DNA of 8,841 bases from Candidatus Bipolaricaulota bacterium. Lineage in GTDB: Bacteria > Bipolaricaulota > Bipolaricaulia > UBA7950 > UBA9294. The stretch covers positions 6,877 to 15,717 of the forward strand of contig JAJOKK010000185.1 in NCBI GenBank assembly GCA_021129875.1. Direction: 5' to 3'. Position 1 is the stretch's first letter. Each line of letters begins with the position of its first letter. Made by a program: the position numbers and the translations under genes. Below are positions 1-6,873 of this stretch, one piece after another. The notes beneath the pieces are model-generated. The model made no database searches, was not told the origin of the DNA, and saw nothing but the letters and a program-made list of their open reading frames with translations.

Positions 1-62
1 TCGCGATGTAAAAACCGTCTACCGCCCCTCTCTTCCTCGGTCTGTTCGACGACAGGTTCCAT
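1..62 (-). CDS. Start of an unidentified minus-strand gene (5' part only)
   Basis: Read on the minus strand, an ATG at 62-60 is preceded by AAAGGA about 9 nt upstream, a good ribosome site. Twenty codons follow before the window edge, reading MEPVVEQTEEERGGRRFLHR. The N-terminus is acidic and then turns basic, with an RRFL segment. This is compatible with the cytoplasmic leader of a membrane or Tat-exported protein such as a Rieske iron-sulfur subunit, but RRFL lacks the residue normally found between RR and FL in a Tat motif. The gene is divergent from the hemerythrin gene at 486. The start is well supported; the product is unknown. Confidence 0.5.
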   Translation of the reverse strand, partial: MEPVVEQTEEERGGRRFLHR

Positions 63-386
63 CGCTGGAGGTCCTTTCTGATTCGCCTGTCAGGGTCAGT
101 CAGGTTGGCCTTGGCTTTCGGATCTGGGTGCTTGCCTGGCCCTTTGGGCTTCCATCCTCGGTTTTTCTTGCCGGGCGTTGCTTCTTCTTCTTCGCATAAA
201 ACGATCTTTGCTTCTTTCTTTAAGCGTTTGCTAGGTGCGGTTTGCGGGCAGAGAAGAGTTCCTTTGCATTTTCGGCCGATCACCCCTATCTTCACCAACC
301 CAGCCTGCTCTTATAACTTTACAGCACCGGTGAACAGATCGGCAAGAGATGCCTCATTAACGAGGAGGGCCTGCCACAGCCGGCGT
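63..386. other. Divergent intergenic region, no gene seen
   Basis: This region lies between the minus-strand start at 62 and the promoter-like site at 387. An open frame at 105-395 has no ribosome site and a low-complexity, pyrimidine-driven composition (runs of CTTCTTC near 182-195), so I do not call it. The region probably holds the control region of the minus-strand gene, but I find no -35/-10 pair on that strand good enough to report. Confidence 0.4.
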
Positions 387-415
387 TTGACTTAGCGCTT
401 CCAAGCACCTAGACT
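387..415 (+). promoter_or_regulatory. Probable sigma70-type promoter of the DUF438/hemerythrin gene
   Basis: TTGACT at 387-392 is followed by a 17-bp spacer and TAGACT at 410-415. The hexamers match the consensus at 5 of 6 and 4 of 6 positions and the spacing is ideal. Transcription would start near 422, giving a leader of about 64 nt before the ATG at 486. No operator palindrome is obvious around it. Confidence 0.6.
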
Positions 416-485
416 AGTGTAACATTCCACTCGCATATTATTCGGCTTGGGATGCCGGTTGAACTATTGCTTAAGTGGAGGCACG

Positions 486-1682
486 ATGTCTCAGACAGAG
501 AAAGCAGAAAAACTCAGGAAAATGATCCTCGCCTTGCATGCCGGCGAGCCATTCGAACGGGTCAAAGCGCAGTTTGACGAACTGATCGAAGGCGTATCTC
601 CAGAGGAAATCGCCGCAATGGAGCAGCAGCTCATTCAAGAAGGGATGCCTGTGGCCGAGGTGCAACGGCTTTGCGACCTTCATGTCGGCGTCATTCGCGA
701 TAGGCTGAAAACCGATTCCGAAATAGACATTCCGCCCGGACACCCAATCCACACCTATATGGAGGAGAACCGCGAATTCGAGAAACTAGCCGATCAACTC
801 GTTCAAGCGAATGATGTCGATTCACTCACCAAACGACTGGATGCCTTATCCGTCATCGACATCCACTATCTCCGAAAAGAGAACCAACTGTTCCCATATT
901 TGGAACGGCACGGCATCACCGGGCCGACGCAAGTGATGTGGGGTATCCACGATGAAATTCGGGACACTCTACGAGCTGTCAAAGGAAAGGCCGTCAACGG
1001 CGACCTTACCGAAGCAAAGCAAGCCGCCGCTGAAGTTGCCCGTGCCATCACCGAGATGATCTACAAAGAAGAGAAGATCCTCTTCCCGCTCTCCTTAACG
1101 CATCTCTCCAGCGCGGAGTGGGGCGAGATACGGCGCGGGGACGCCGCAATCGGATACGCTTTCGAAGCGCCTCCAGAATGGATACCGAACCTGGATGATA
1201 GACCAGACACAAAAGATCAAGACCGAAGCGGAATGATTCCGACCAGAATGATCCCAACCGGGGTGACCCCCACCGGGATGATCCCGCTCTCCACCGGGCA
1301 GCTGACACAACAACAACTGACCAGAATGCTTACCCATTTACCGGTGGACCTCAGTTTTGTCGATCCTGCCGGGCGGGTGCAATTCTACTCGGATAATCCT
1401 GATCGTATCTTCCCCCGATCGCCGGCTGTGATCGGCCGGAATGTCGCCAACTGTCATCCGCCCCAGAGTGTGGATATCGTTCTTAAGATCTTGGATGCCT
1501 TTGCAGATGGTTCACAGGATAGCGCCAGGTTTTGGATTCAACTGAACGGTCGCTTCCTTCTCATCCAGTACTTCGCAGTGCGAGGCGACAATAGAGAGTA
1601 TTTGGGGTGCCTTGAAGTGAGCCAGGATGTAACCGACATCAGAAGTCTGGAGGGTGAGCAGCGCCTGCTGGATTGGGAGTAG
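486..1682 (+). CDS. DUF438 / hemerythrin HHE / PAS domain protein
   Basis: This 398-residue protein has the three-part layout of the DUF438 family. An N-terminal DUF438 helical domain spans roughly residues 5-80. A hemerythrin-like HHE domain spans about 85-225, with HPIHTY at 86-91, H127 and E132 in HYLRKE, H155 in GIHDE, and a KEEK motif in the last helix. A C-terminal PAS domain spans about 280-390, with the family-typical NCHPPQS at 322-328. The hemerythrin part probably binds a di-iron centre, and the PAS part may bind a cofactor or act in sensing. Family members are linked to oxygen or nitric oxide responses, but the substrate is unknown. I chose ATG 486 because GGAG lies 6 nt upstream; an earlier in-frame start at 447 would add 13 unconserved residues. 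The linker at residues 250-271 carries a repeat unusual for the family. It appears to be transcribed alone. Confidence 0.9.
   Translation: MSQTEKAEKLRKMILALHAGEPFERVKAQFDELIEGVSPEEIAAMEQQLIQEGMPVAEVQRLCDLHVGVIRDRLKTDSEIDIPPGHPIHTYMEENREFEKLADQLVQANDVDSLTKRLDALSVIDIHYLRKENQLFPYLERHGITGPTQVMWGIHDEIRDTLRAVKGKAVNGDLTEAKQAAAEVARAITEMIYKEEKILFPLSLTHLSSAEWGEIRRGDAAIGYAFEAPPEWIPNLDDRPDTKDQDRSGMIPTRMIPTGVTPTGMIPLSTGQLTQQQLTRMLTHLPVDLSFVDPAGRVQFYSDNPDRIFPRSPAVIGRNVANCHPPQSVDIVLKILDAFADGSQDSARFWIQLNGRFLLIQYFAVRGDNREYLGCLEVSQDVTDIRSLEGEQRLLDWE
1233..1298 (+). repeat. In-frame 15-bp tandem repeat inside the hemerythrin-PAS linker
   Basis: Four diverged 15-bp units begin at 1233, 1248, 1263 and 1278 and encode MIPTR, MIPTG, VTPTG and MIPLS, followed by TG. 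The second unit (ATGATCCCAACCGGG) is closest to the consensus. Because 15 is divisible by three, changes in copy number lengthen or shorten the linker without breaking the protein. Confidence 0.8.
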
Positions 1683-2021
1683 CCAGAGAGAGTGCTCCAA
1701 GATGTTAAAAGCCTGCAATCCGCAAATTACGCGGAGGGACGCAGATTATAGAAGCATCCCTGCACATATAGTGATGGCCTTGTACGGCCTGATGAATTCG
1801 CTCATTACGAGTTGCCTTCTCGGAGAGGGCTAAGAACAGCGTTGCCAGGCTCGGCCTGACCGCAAAGCGCTCTCGCCTGCGAATCTCTGGATTGGCCTGT
1901 TTCTCCTCGAGTAGGAGATTTACACAGTTCTTCTCTCTTTTTTACTCTTAGCGCCGGATGATCAATCTGTTGGCGTGGGTTCAGCATATACGTAACTAGG
2001 TCTTGTTCTTTGACCTTCTTA
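1683..2021. other. Gene-poor spacer
   Basis: No supported gene lies here. Just after the DUF438 stop there is a nested weak dyad: CTGC at 1713-1716 with GCAG at 1741-1744, enclosing CCGC at 1720-1723 with GCGG at 1731-1734. A second dyad, GCCTTCT/AGAGGGC, lies near 1813-1829. Neither is followed by a T-run, so neither can be called an intrinsic terminator. A minus-strand open frame at 1805-1987 shows no recognisable protein. Confidence 0.4.
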
Positions 2022-2320
2022 GCGCTGTATCACATAACTCCCCGCGGAAACGCAGGAGCCGCTATCTTCTTCGGTGATGAGGATCGCCTGTGCCTGTTTG
2101 ATGTGCTGGGTGAAGCAGTCGAACGATTTGGCTGGATCGGCCGCGCCACTCCCTGATGTCCAACCATTATCATCTGCTGGTTAAGACACCGCGAGCCAAT
2201 CTCTCACGCAGCATGCGCCATCTCAACGGTATCTATACGCACTCCTTCAACAAGCGGCATAAGCGCACCGGGCATGTATTTCAAGGGCGATGCAAGGCAA
2301 TCCTTGGAAGGATGCAGTAA
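2022..2320 (+). pseudogene. REP-associated tyrosine transposase (Y1/IS200-like) remnant
   Basis: Two segments in different frames together match the front half of a RAYT transposase. From 2022 the frame reads ALYHITPRGNAGAAIFF and continues through VLGEAVERFGW. From about 2153 the frame shifts and reads LMSNHYHLLVKTPRANL, continues through MRHLNGIYTHSFNKRH and GHVFQGRCKAIL, and stops at TAA 2318-2320. HYH is the HUH metal-binding motif of this family. The usual first ~10 residues, the helix with the catalytic tyrosine and the rest of the C-terminus are missing, so the gene is dead. In intact copies the enzyme acts on REP palindromes; the palindrome at 2578-2623 may be a related substrate. No flanking duplication was seen. 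Confidence 0.88.
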
Positions 2321-2897
2321 GTCCAGCTTCAGGTTCAACACCATCCCCCAAGCTACTGCACCCCCCGAGTCTAAAGGGAGAACCATCTCCGCGAAGTGGC
2401 ACGATACGTCGTTTTCAGTCCGGTACGAGCGAAGATGGTCGGACCCATCCGAGGCGGCAAAATGCTTGAAACTACGGTTGGCCTCCAGCCTTGCTTCGCA
2501 ACCGCTTTTGAGGACAAGCAGCTGAAAAAGTTTACGCAACAGGCTCCACTGTGACACGGAATCTAGTAGACTAGCGGGTGTCGATCCGACGGGTGACGTG
2601 AGATCTACCCGTCGAATTGATACAATGAGAGCAACCAATTAATCTATGGATAGGCCCTGAATCCGGGACGACATAAGCGGCACGTTTTTTGTGTGGTGAT
2701 GCCATGTTCTGCGGTATGAGTATCCACCCGTGATCTGGATATGCTCGACCCCAATGCCCGTCGTCGGCCGGTAGGTCCCATCGAGAGGGCGTCGATACCC
2801 CTAACCCCTAGACGTAGAGCCACCTAAAATGAGCAGTGGCAGGGCGGTATTTTCGTCCCTCTACCAATTCTAAAGCATAGAGAAAGGAGCTTTCACA
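2321..2897. other. Gene-poor spacer between transposase remnant and ACP gene
   Basis: Apart from the palindrome at 2578-2623 I find no supported feature. A 144-codon minus-strand frame (2204-2638) starts with TTG, has no ribosome site, runs antisense into the transposase remnant and resembles nothing I recognise. A small dyad, GAAAG-GAG-CTTTC at 2882-2894, puts the ribosome site of the ACP gene in its loop. I could not identify a convincing promoter for the ACP operon, though it should lie in this region. Confidence 0.35.
2578..2623. repeat. Long imperfect palindrome (17-bp arms, 12-nt loop)
   Basis: Arms 2578-2594 and 2607-2623 pair with a perfect 8-bp core (CGACGGGT with ACCCGTCG), one mismatch at 2586/2615 and two G-T pairs outside it. 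The loop at 2595-2606 contains AGATCT. No T-run follows on either strand, so a rho-independent terminator is unlikely. It could be a REP-like element or regulatory dyad; its position about 260 bp downstream of the RAYT remnant makes the REP idea reasonable but unproven. Confidence 0.7.
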
Positions 2898-3146
2898 ATG
2901 GAGCGTAAAGAAGTATTCGGTCAAATCGTGACCATTCTCAAACCGTTCGTAAAGAACGAAGACGCGCTTAATGGGATCAGCGAAGAGACTTCCATCCTCG
3001 ATGATTTACAGGTCAACTCGGCCCGGTTGGTGGATATTATCCTTGCGTTTGAAGATGACTTTGACATCGAAGTAGACGATGAATCCGCAGACCAGGTACG
3101 TACTATTGGCGATGCAGTAGAGTTGATCCTGCGAAAATCCACGTAA
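2898..3146 (+). CDS. Acyl carrier protein
   Basis: This acidic 82-residue protein has the size and helical pattern of an acyl carrier protein. The probable phosphopantetheine attachment serine is S41 in LQVNSARLVDI, followed by the acidic recognition helix FEDDFDIEVDDE at 51-62. The residue before the serine is Asn, where housekeeping ACPs have Asp (DSL), and Ala follows the serine. That suggests a specialised carrier rather than the main fatty-acid ACP. AAAGGAG lies 8 nt upstream of the ATG. It is followed after 1 nt by an acyltransferase, then by a phosphopantetheinyl transferase that could convert it to the holo form. The acyl chain it carries is unknown. Confidence 0.88.
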   Translation: MERKEVFGQIVTILKPFVKNEDALNGISEETSILDDLQVNSARLVDIILAFEDDFDIEVDDESADQVRTIGDAVELILRKST

Positions 3147-3147
3147 T

Positions 3148-3906
3148 ATGATGCTCTCCCACAGCGACCGATTTCACTTAAGGCTGCAGCGCACCATCGG
3201 GCTGCTCTCCTTCCCGCTCTTAGGTTGTGCCGTCATCGTACTGCTGCGCTTTGTGATGGGTTATCGCATTCCCAATCTGCATCAGGTACGGCGACGGGTC
3301 AAAGAACTGCTGCAGGAAGAATCCGGTCCGCTTCTAATCTGCGCCAACCACCTTACGTTGGTCGATTCAGCGATCATCGAGTGGGCGTTGGCCTCGAACT
3401 GGACCTATCTGCGCCACTTCCGGCTCTTCCCTTGGAGTGTGCCTGAAAGGCGTCATTACTGGAAGAACGTCCTGTTGCGCCTGGTATGTTATTTTGGAAA
3501 ATGCGTTCCTGTAGTGCGTGGTGGTCCTCCAGAGCAGACCAAGCTTATATTGGAAAAACTACGCTATCTATTGAAAGATGGCGAGTCATTGTTCATCTTC
3601 CCTGAAGGGACGCGCAGCCGTGCTGGCCTGGTAGAGACTAAAAATCATGCCTACGGCGTCGGACGACTGTTGACTGAAGTTGAGGGGGTGCGCGTATTAT
3701 GCGTCTACCTGCGTGGGCACCATCAGGAACGCTTCAGCAGCCTTCCGCGACGCAGGGAGGTCTTCTACAGTGATGTAGAGCTGATTGCGCCTCGCTCAGC
3801 ATATAAAGGGCTGCGTGCAGCGCGGGACATTTCCACTCAAATCGTTGAGAAACTTAGCGAAATGGAACAAAAATACTTTGCAACCATCCGTCCTGATTGG
3901 AAATGA
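3148..3906 (+). CDS. PlsC-family 1-acylglycerol-3-phosphate-type acyltransferase
   Basis: This 252-residue protein has both hallmark motifs of the LPLAT/PlsC family: NHLTLVD at 67-73, giving the catalytic H68/D73 pair, and FPEGTR at 151-156 for phosphate-head binding. One hydrophobic segment at about 17-37 should anchor it in the inner membrane. Family members move an acyl chain from acyl-ACP or acyl-CoA to a lysophospholipid or other hydroxyl acceptor; the partner here is probably the adjacent ACP. The start follows the ACP stop by 1 nt and has no strong ribosome site, so translation is probably coupled. The second codon is also ATG (3151) and could be used instead. The acceptor lipid cannot be read from the sequence. 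Confidence 0.88.
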   Translation: MMLSHSDRFHLRLQRTIGLLSFPLLGCAVIVLLRFVMGYRIPNLHQVRRRVKELLQEESGPLLICANHLTLVDSAIIEWALASNWTYLRHFRLFPWSVPERRHYWKNVLLRLVCYFGKCVPVVRGGPPEQTKLILEKLRYLLKDGESLFIFPEGTRSRAGLVETKNHAYGVGRLLTEVEGVRVLCVYLRGHHQERFSSLPRRREVFYSDVELIAPRSAYKGLRAARDISTQIVEKLSEMEQKYFATIRPDWK

Positions 3907-4591
3907 CGTCGTTGACCTGAGTCTGCCTGAGACGCAAGAGAAGGACCGTCTTTCGCGCTTTGCAAAGCGCGTTTGCACTCGAGAAGAACAGACCCTGCTA
4001 GCCGGTACCGACAAACCTCACCTCATGCTATGGGCTCTGTGGTCGGCAAAAGAGACGGCGTACAAGATCGCGAAGAAGCACCGGTCTGAGACGATCTTCT
4101 CTCCTATCAGGTTCATTGTGGACCCGGCGTCACTCCCGCTCTTTAGTGGTGAATCCGTAGCGATAGGAAACGTTCGCTACCAGGGAACAGAGATTCAAGT
4201 TCGCTGGCACAGCGCCGAAGAGTACATACACTGCGTGGGGATTTGGGCGGATAGGTCCCTGAATGAGGTGCTCGTGGCGGTTGCACGTGAAGGCGATCGA
4301 TCACTGCAGGAAGTGGTCGGAGAGAAGCCGTTATCACTACGGGAGGAGCTTTCCGCACCTTCCCCTGCTTCGCAACAGGCCAGACAACTGGCAAAACAGC
4401 TGCTGGCCGAGCAAGGTTTTCGCGATGTGGAGATCGTGCGTGAGCAAAATCAGGAACGTTTTGATCCGCCACGTGCTTGGTATCATGGACGGCTACTAGC
4501 AGGATGCGATCTCAGTCTGTCTCACCATGGGAGATTCGTCGCAGCGGCGGTCTGGGTAGAAGGCGACGTTGCAAGAGCGGAGAGCGGTTAA
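3878..4591 (+). CDS. 4'-phosphopantetheinyl transferase superfamily protein
   Basis: This enzyme would transfer phosphopantetheine from CoA to the serine of a carrier protein, most simply the ACP at 2898. Visible motifs, numbered from TTG 3878, are IGNDVVDL at 7-14 with the metal-binding Asp, and WSAKETAYK at 55-63, the family WxxKExxxK signature. LSLSHHGRFVAAAV lies near the C-terminus. The serine-histidine motif thus follows the WxxKE motif, the reverse of classical Sfp order, a layout I recall from other members of this superfamily. I chose TTG 3878, giving 237 residues with a normal N-terminus, because no ATG lies near the conserved start; an upstream in-frame ATG at 3785 would overlap the acyltransferase by 122 nt. 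Even so the genes overlap by 29 nt. The start is uncertain. Confidence 0.85.
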   Translation: MQPSVLIGNDVVDLSLPETQEKDRLSRFAKRVCTREEQTLLAGTDKPHLMLWALWSAKETAYKIAKKHRSETIFSPIRFIVDPASLPLFSGESVAIGNVRYQGTEIQVRWHSAEEYIHCVGIWADRSLNEVLVAVAREGDRSLQEVVGEKPLSLREELSAPSPASQQARQLAKQLLAEQGFRDVEIVREQNQERFDPPRAWYHGRLLAGCDLSLSHHGRFVAAAVWVEGDVARAESG

Positions 4592-5117
4592 TAAGACGGT
4601 CCTTAGCTTGTTGCCGCAGCAAGAGAAGACGGTACACATTCCTCTGTTCCGGGCACGCAAGATAACCCTCACTCCGTTCGGATAAATTCAAAAAACAAAT
4701 TAAAATTTGCAAAACAGGCCGTTGCACGATGAGGCATGGCAAGGCCGCGTCACGCACAGGCTCCATGCTGTGGCTGAAATATGGGATGGTTTACTAAATA
4801 CGTACGTTCTATCTTGTCCAAACGCTCTCTATCCGGGTGTTATCGCGGATTTTACCTATACAGCAAGACCTGAGTAACTGACAAGTTGCTCTTTGTCCTG
4901 CACGATCTTAGCCCTAATCCTCTCTTCAGCCCCTAGACGAATGCTTCATTCAGATGTTCATACTATAAAGCATAGCACCCTGTCTGAAAGAAAGTCAATT
5001 TATGTCATTTGTTGCTTCACGGATCCAGGTCAAGAACACCAAAAAAGAAGACCTGCCCACGTGCCTACATCCCCCCTATTCCCAAACCCCGCCGTTTACG
5101 GTACACTATCTTTCAAG
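4592..5117. other. Gene-poor spacer with small unassigned open frames
   Basis: No recognisable gene is present. Two short plus-strand frames lie back to back: 4569-4685, overlapping the transferase end and containing KTVLSLLPQQEKTVHIPLF, and 4707-4877, starting at TTG and containing RPLHDEAWQGRVTHRLHAV. Both have plausible amino-acid composition but no ribosome site and no family I recognise; they may be remnants. An A/T-rich patch at 4683-4716 includes the small dyad CAAAT-TAAA-ATTTG. CAGGTC at 5026-5031 pairs with GACCTG at 5050-5055 across an A-rich loop. No intrinsic terminator was found. Confidence 0.4.
5079..5107 (+). promoter_or_regulatory. Possible promoter of the regulator/isoprenoid operon
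   Basis: TTCCCA at 5079-5084, a 17-bp spacer and TACACT at 5102-5107 match the -35/-10 consensus at 4 of 6 positions each. Transcription would start near 5114, only about 4 nt before the ATG at 5118, so the message would be almost leaderless. This fits the lack of a ribosome site upstream of 5118. The match is modest. Confidence 0.35.
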
Positions 5118-5756
5118 ATGAGACCGATTCGGGTGGTACGGGGCGATGATCATACCCTTGTCCGGCAGGGGTTAGTGGCCCTCCTTGTCTCTTCTTCTAT
5201 CCGGGTGGAAGGGACGGCCGGGGACGGGCGCGAGCTGGTGAGAAAGGTGCTGGAGATCCGGCCGGATATCGCAGTGGTCGATCTCTCTATGCCGCTCTTG
5301 AGCGGGTTGGAGGCGACCCAACAGATCGCGCGGCGGATCGCGCCGGAGACGCGGGTCCTCATCCTGTCGATGTTCAACGATAGAGAGCAGATTGCGCAGG
5401 CACACTGCCGCGGGGCATTGGGGTATCTATCGAAGGACGATGCCCCGGAGCGGTTGATCGACGCGATTGAGACGATCTCTGCCGGGGGGGGCTACTTTCC
5501 ACCGGAGATCGATGGAAGAGCAAATGGCTGATCAGCCAAGCAGTTGACCGCGCGTGAACGGGAGATCCTGCAGTTGATCGCCGAGGGGAAGAAGAACTCA
5601 GAGATCGCCGAGGTGATGATGCATAGTATACATACGGTGCGCAACCACCGTGCCCGTCTGATGAAGAAGCTTGGGGCGCACAACGCAACCGAACTGATAC
5701 AGGCTGCGGAAGAGATCGGTCTTCTCTACCTCGCACCACCTAAAGGAGAACGATGA
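5118..5756 (+). pseudogene. NarL/LuxR-type response regulator interrupted by an in-frame stop
   Basis: From ATG 5118 a complete receiver domain is read: acidic pair D10-D11, phospho-acceptor D55 in VVDLSMP, S84 and K106 in YLSKDD. The frame ends at TGA 5529-5531 after 137 residues. In the same frame, downstream of the TGA, lies a full LuxR-type helix-turn-helix domain, QLTAREREILQLIAEG through NATELIQAAEEIG, ending at TGA 5754-5756. An intact protein would be about 211 residues and would bind DNA when phosphorylated. The linker read one frame over gives MEEQMADQPSS, so two compensating 1-nt indels are an alternative to a simple nonsense mutation. The stop overlaps the ATG of the next gene. 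No partner kinase is in the window. It may survive as separate receiver and DNA-binding pieces. Confidence 0.8.
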
Positions 5757-6760
5757 CGCATCCTAGGATCCTTCTGCGATACACCTCGCTGATAGAGGAA
5801 GGGCTCTTCTCCGCGTTACAAGGCGACTCTCTTCTTTACACGATCCTTCGTTACCACATGGGTCTGGAGGACGGGCGAGGGGTGCAGGCACGGGGGAAAC
5901 TCCTGAGGTCAAGACTCCTTCTGTTCACAGCGGAGGAGCTTGGCACTGATCCCGAAACAGCTCTTCCTGGCGCGCTCGCGCTCGAATTCGTTCACAACTT
6001 CTCCCTGATCCATGACGACATTCAGGACAACGATGCGGTGAGAAGAGGGCAGCAGACGGTCTGGCTGCGGTACGGGATCGGGCAGGCGATCAACGCCGGC
6101 GATCTGATGCAAGGTCTCGCTGTGGCGCAGGCAGCGCTGGTCGGTGAAGATGCGGTCGTCGCTCTGGTCGAGGCGACCATGGAGATGATCGAAGGTCAGG
6201 CGCTCGACCTCGCCTTTGAGCGGGAAAAAGTTGGGACCGAACCCTACCTGGGGATGATCGACAAGAAGACCGGGGCGTTAATCCGTGCTGCCTTCCGTCT
6301 GGGCGGACTCCTCGCCGGCGCAGCAGCGGACGTCGTCAAGGACCTCGTTGAGCTGGGACAGGACCTCGGTCGAGTCTTCCAGATTCGTGATGACATGCTG
6401 GGAATATGGGGAGACGGGACAGAGACCGGAAAGCCGCACGGCTCGGACATCCGTCGCCGAAAGAAGTCGCTCCCCATAGTGATCGCCATGGCGGATGCCG
6501 CCGGCAATGCCATTGGCAGTGCCACTGGCGATGAGCGCGTGCTGCTGCAGGAGATCTATGCCAAAAAAACGATCGATGATGCGGACGTGAAGCGTGTTAT
6601 TGACGTACTGGACCGGCTAAACGTCCATCAGGAGTGCGAGGAGCAGGTGAACAGTCACCTCAACCGTGCCGACGAACGGATCGCCGCGCTCCCGTTCTCA
6701 CAACAAGGAAGAGAAGAAATAAGAGAGCTTATCGATTACCTAGCAAGGAGAGAGCGATGA
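5753..6760 (+). CDS. trans-Polyprenyl diphosphate synthase (GGPP synthase-like)
   Basis: The enzyme condenses isopentenyl diphosphate with an allylic diphosphate to build linear C15-C20 or longer prenyl diphosphates. It is 335 residues long, usual for the family. The first aspartate-rich motif DDIQD is at 88-92 after LIHD. The second is DDMLG at 213-217 in FQIRDDMLGIWGD, followed by RRRKKSLP. In both features it resembles the short-chain GGPP-synthase subgroup. Oddly, the substrate-binding GKRxRP motif reads GKLLRS at 48-53, losing one conserved arginine and the proline. Translation is coupled: ATG 5753 overlaps the upstream stop and AAAGGAG lies upstream. Its place in a hopanoid-type operon suggests a role in supplying farnesyl diphosphate for squalene, but chain length cannot be read from the sequence. 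Confidence 0.9.
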   Translation: MTHPRILLRYTSLIEEGLFSALQGDSLLYTILRYHMGLEDGRGVQARGKLLRSRLLLFTAEELGTDPETALPGALALEFVHNFSLIHDDIQDNDAVRRGQQTVWLRYGIGQAINAGDLMQGLAVAQAALVGEDAVVALVEATMEMIEGQALDLAFEREKVGTEPYLGMIDKKTGALIRAAFRLGGLLAGAAADVVKDLVELGQDLGRVFQIRDDMLGIWGDGTETGKPHGSDIRRRKKSLPIVIAMADAAGNAIGSATGDERVLLQEIYAKKTIDDADVKRVIDVLDRLNVHQECEEQVNSHLNRADERIAALPFSQQGREEIRELIDYLARRER

Positions 6761-6873
6761 ACCCGAGCGAGTACGGATTCGTGCGGCGAGACCGCAAGAG
6801 AGGTACCCTCGAACGAGGTGCCCTCGAACGAGGCACCCTCGAACGAGGCACCCTCGAACGAGGCGTCCGTTGA
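6757..6873 (+). pseudogene. 38-codon ORF, probable truncated 5' end of a lost gene, ending in repeats
   Basis: ATG 6757 overlaps the stop of the polyprenyl synthase and has an excellent ribosome site (AAGGAG, 6-nt spacing), so a real gene once started here. The product begins MNPSEYGFVRRDRKRG and then becomes GTLERGALERG-type repeats encoded by the 15-bp array, ending at TGA 6871-6873. The beginning MNPSEY resembles the MTPxEYC start of presqualene diphosphate synthase HpnD, which would fit the position, but six residues are too few to be sure. It could also be a functional short arginine-rich peptide. The DNA after the repeats continues directly into the N-terminus of the HpnH remnant, in another frame. 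Confidence 0.5.
6802..6861 (+). repeat. Four 15-bp tandem repeats, each with an inner palindrome
   Basis: Units at 6802, 6817, 6832 and 6847 read GGYRCCCTCGAACGA, and the last two are identical. A partial fifth unit (GGC) precedes the break into hpnH-like sequence. Each unit boundary creates CCTCG-AA-CGAGG, so every copy can fold into a 5-bp hairpin. Translated in the frame of the 38-codon ORF they give repeated (G)(T/A)LER. Confidence 0.9.

Noticed and set aside
105..395. 96-codon open frame upstream of the DUF438 gene
   Set aside because: No ribosome site, pyrimidine-biased low-complexity composition, and it overlaps the likely promoter at 387-415; no family resemblance.
1713..1744. Nested dyad after the DUF438 gene as an intrinsic terminator
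   Set aside because: Stems are only 4 bp each and no T-run follows on the plus strand.
2587..2614. Rho-independent terminator at the palindrome
   Set aside because: The 12-nt loop is long and neither flank carries the T-rich tail required.
2204..2638. 144-codon minus-strand frame across the transposase remnant
   Set aside because: TTG start without a ribosome site, antisense to the recognisable RAYT fragment, includes the palindrome at 2578-2623, and shows no recognisable motif.
5529..5531. TGA recoding (selenocysteine or alternative genetic code) in the response regulator
   Set aside because: TGA ends several normal genes here (PlsC, polyprenyl synthase, ispG), which rules out a changed code, and no selenocysteine-type hairpin or catalytic context follows the codon.
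6802..6861. CRISPR-like array
   Set aside because: The 15-bp units are directly contiguous, with no spacers.
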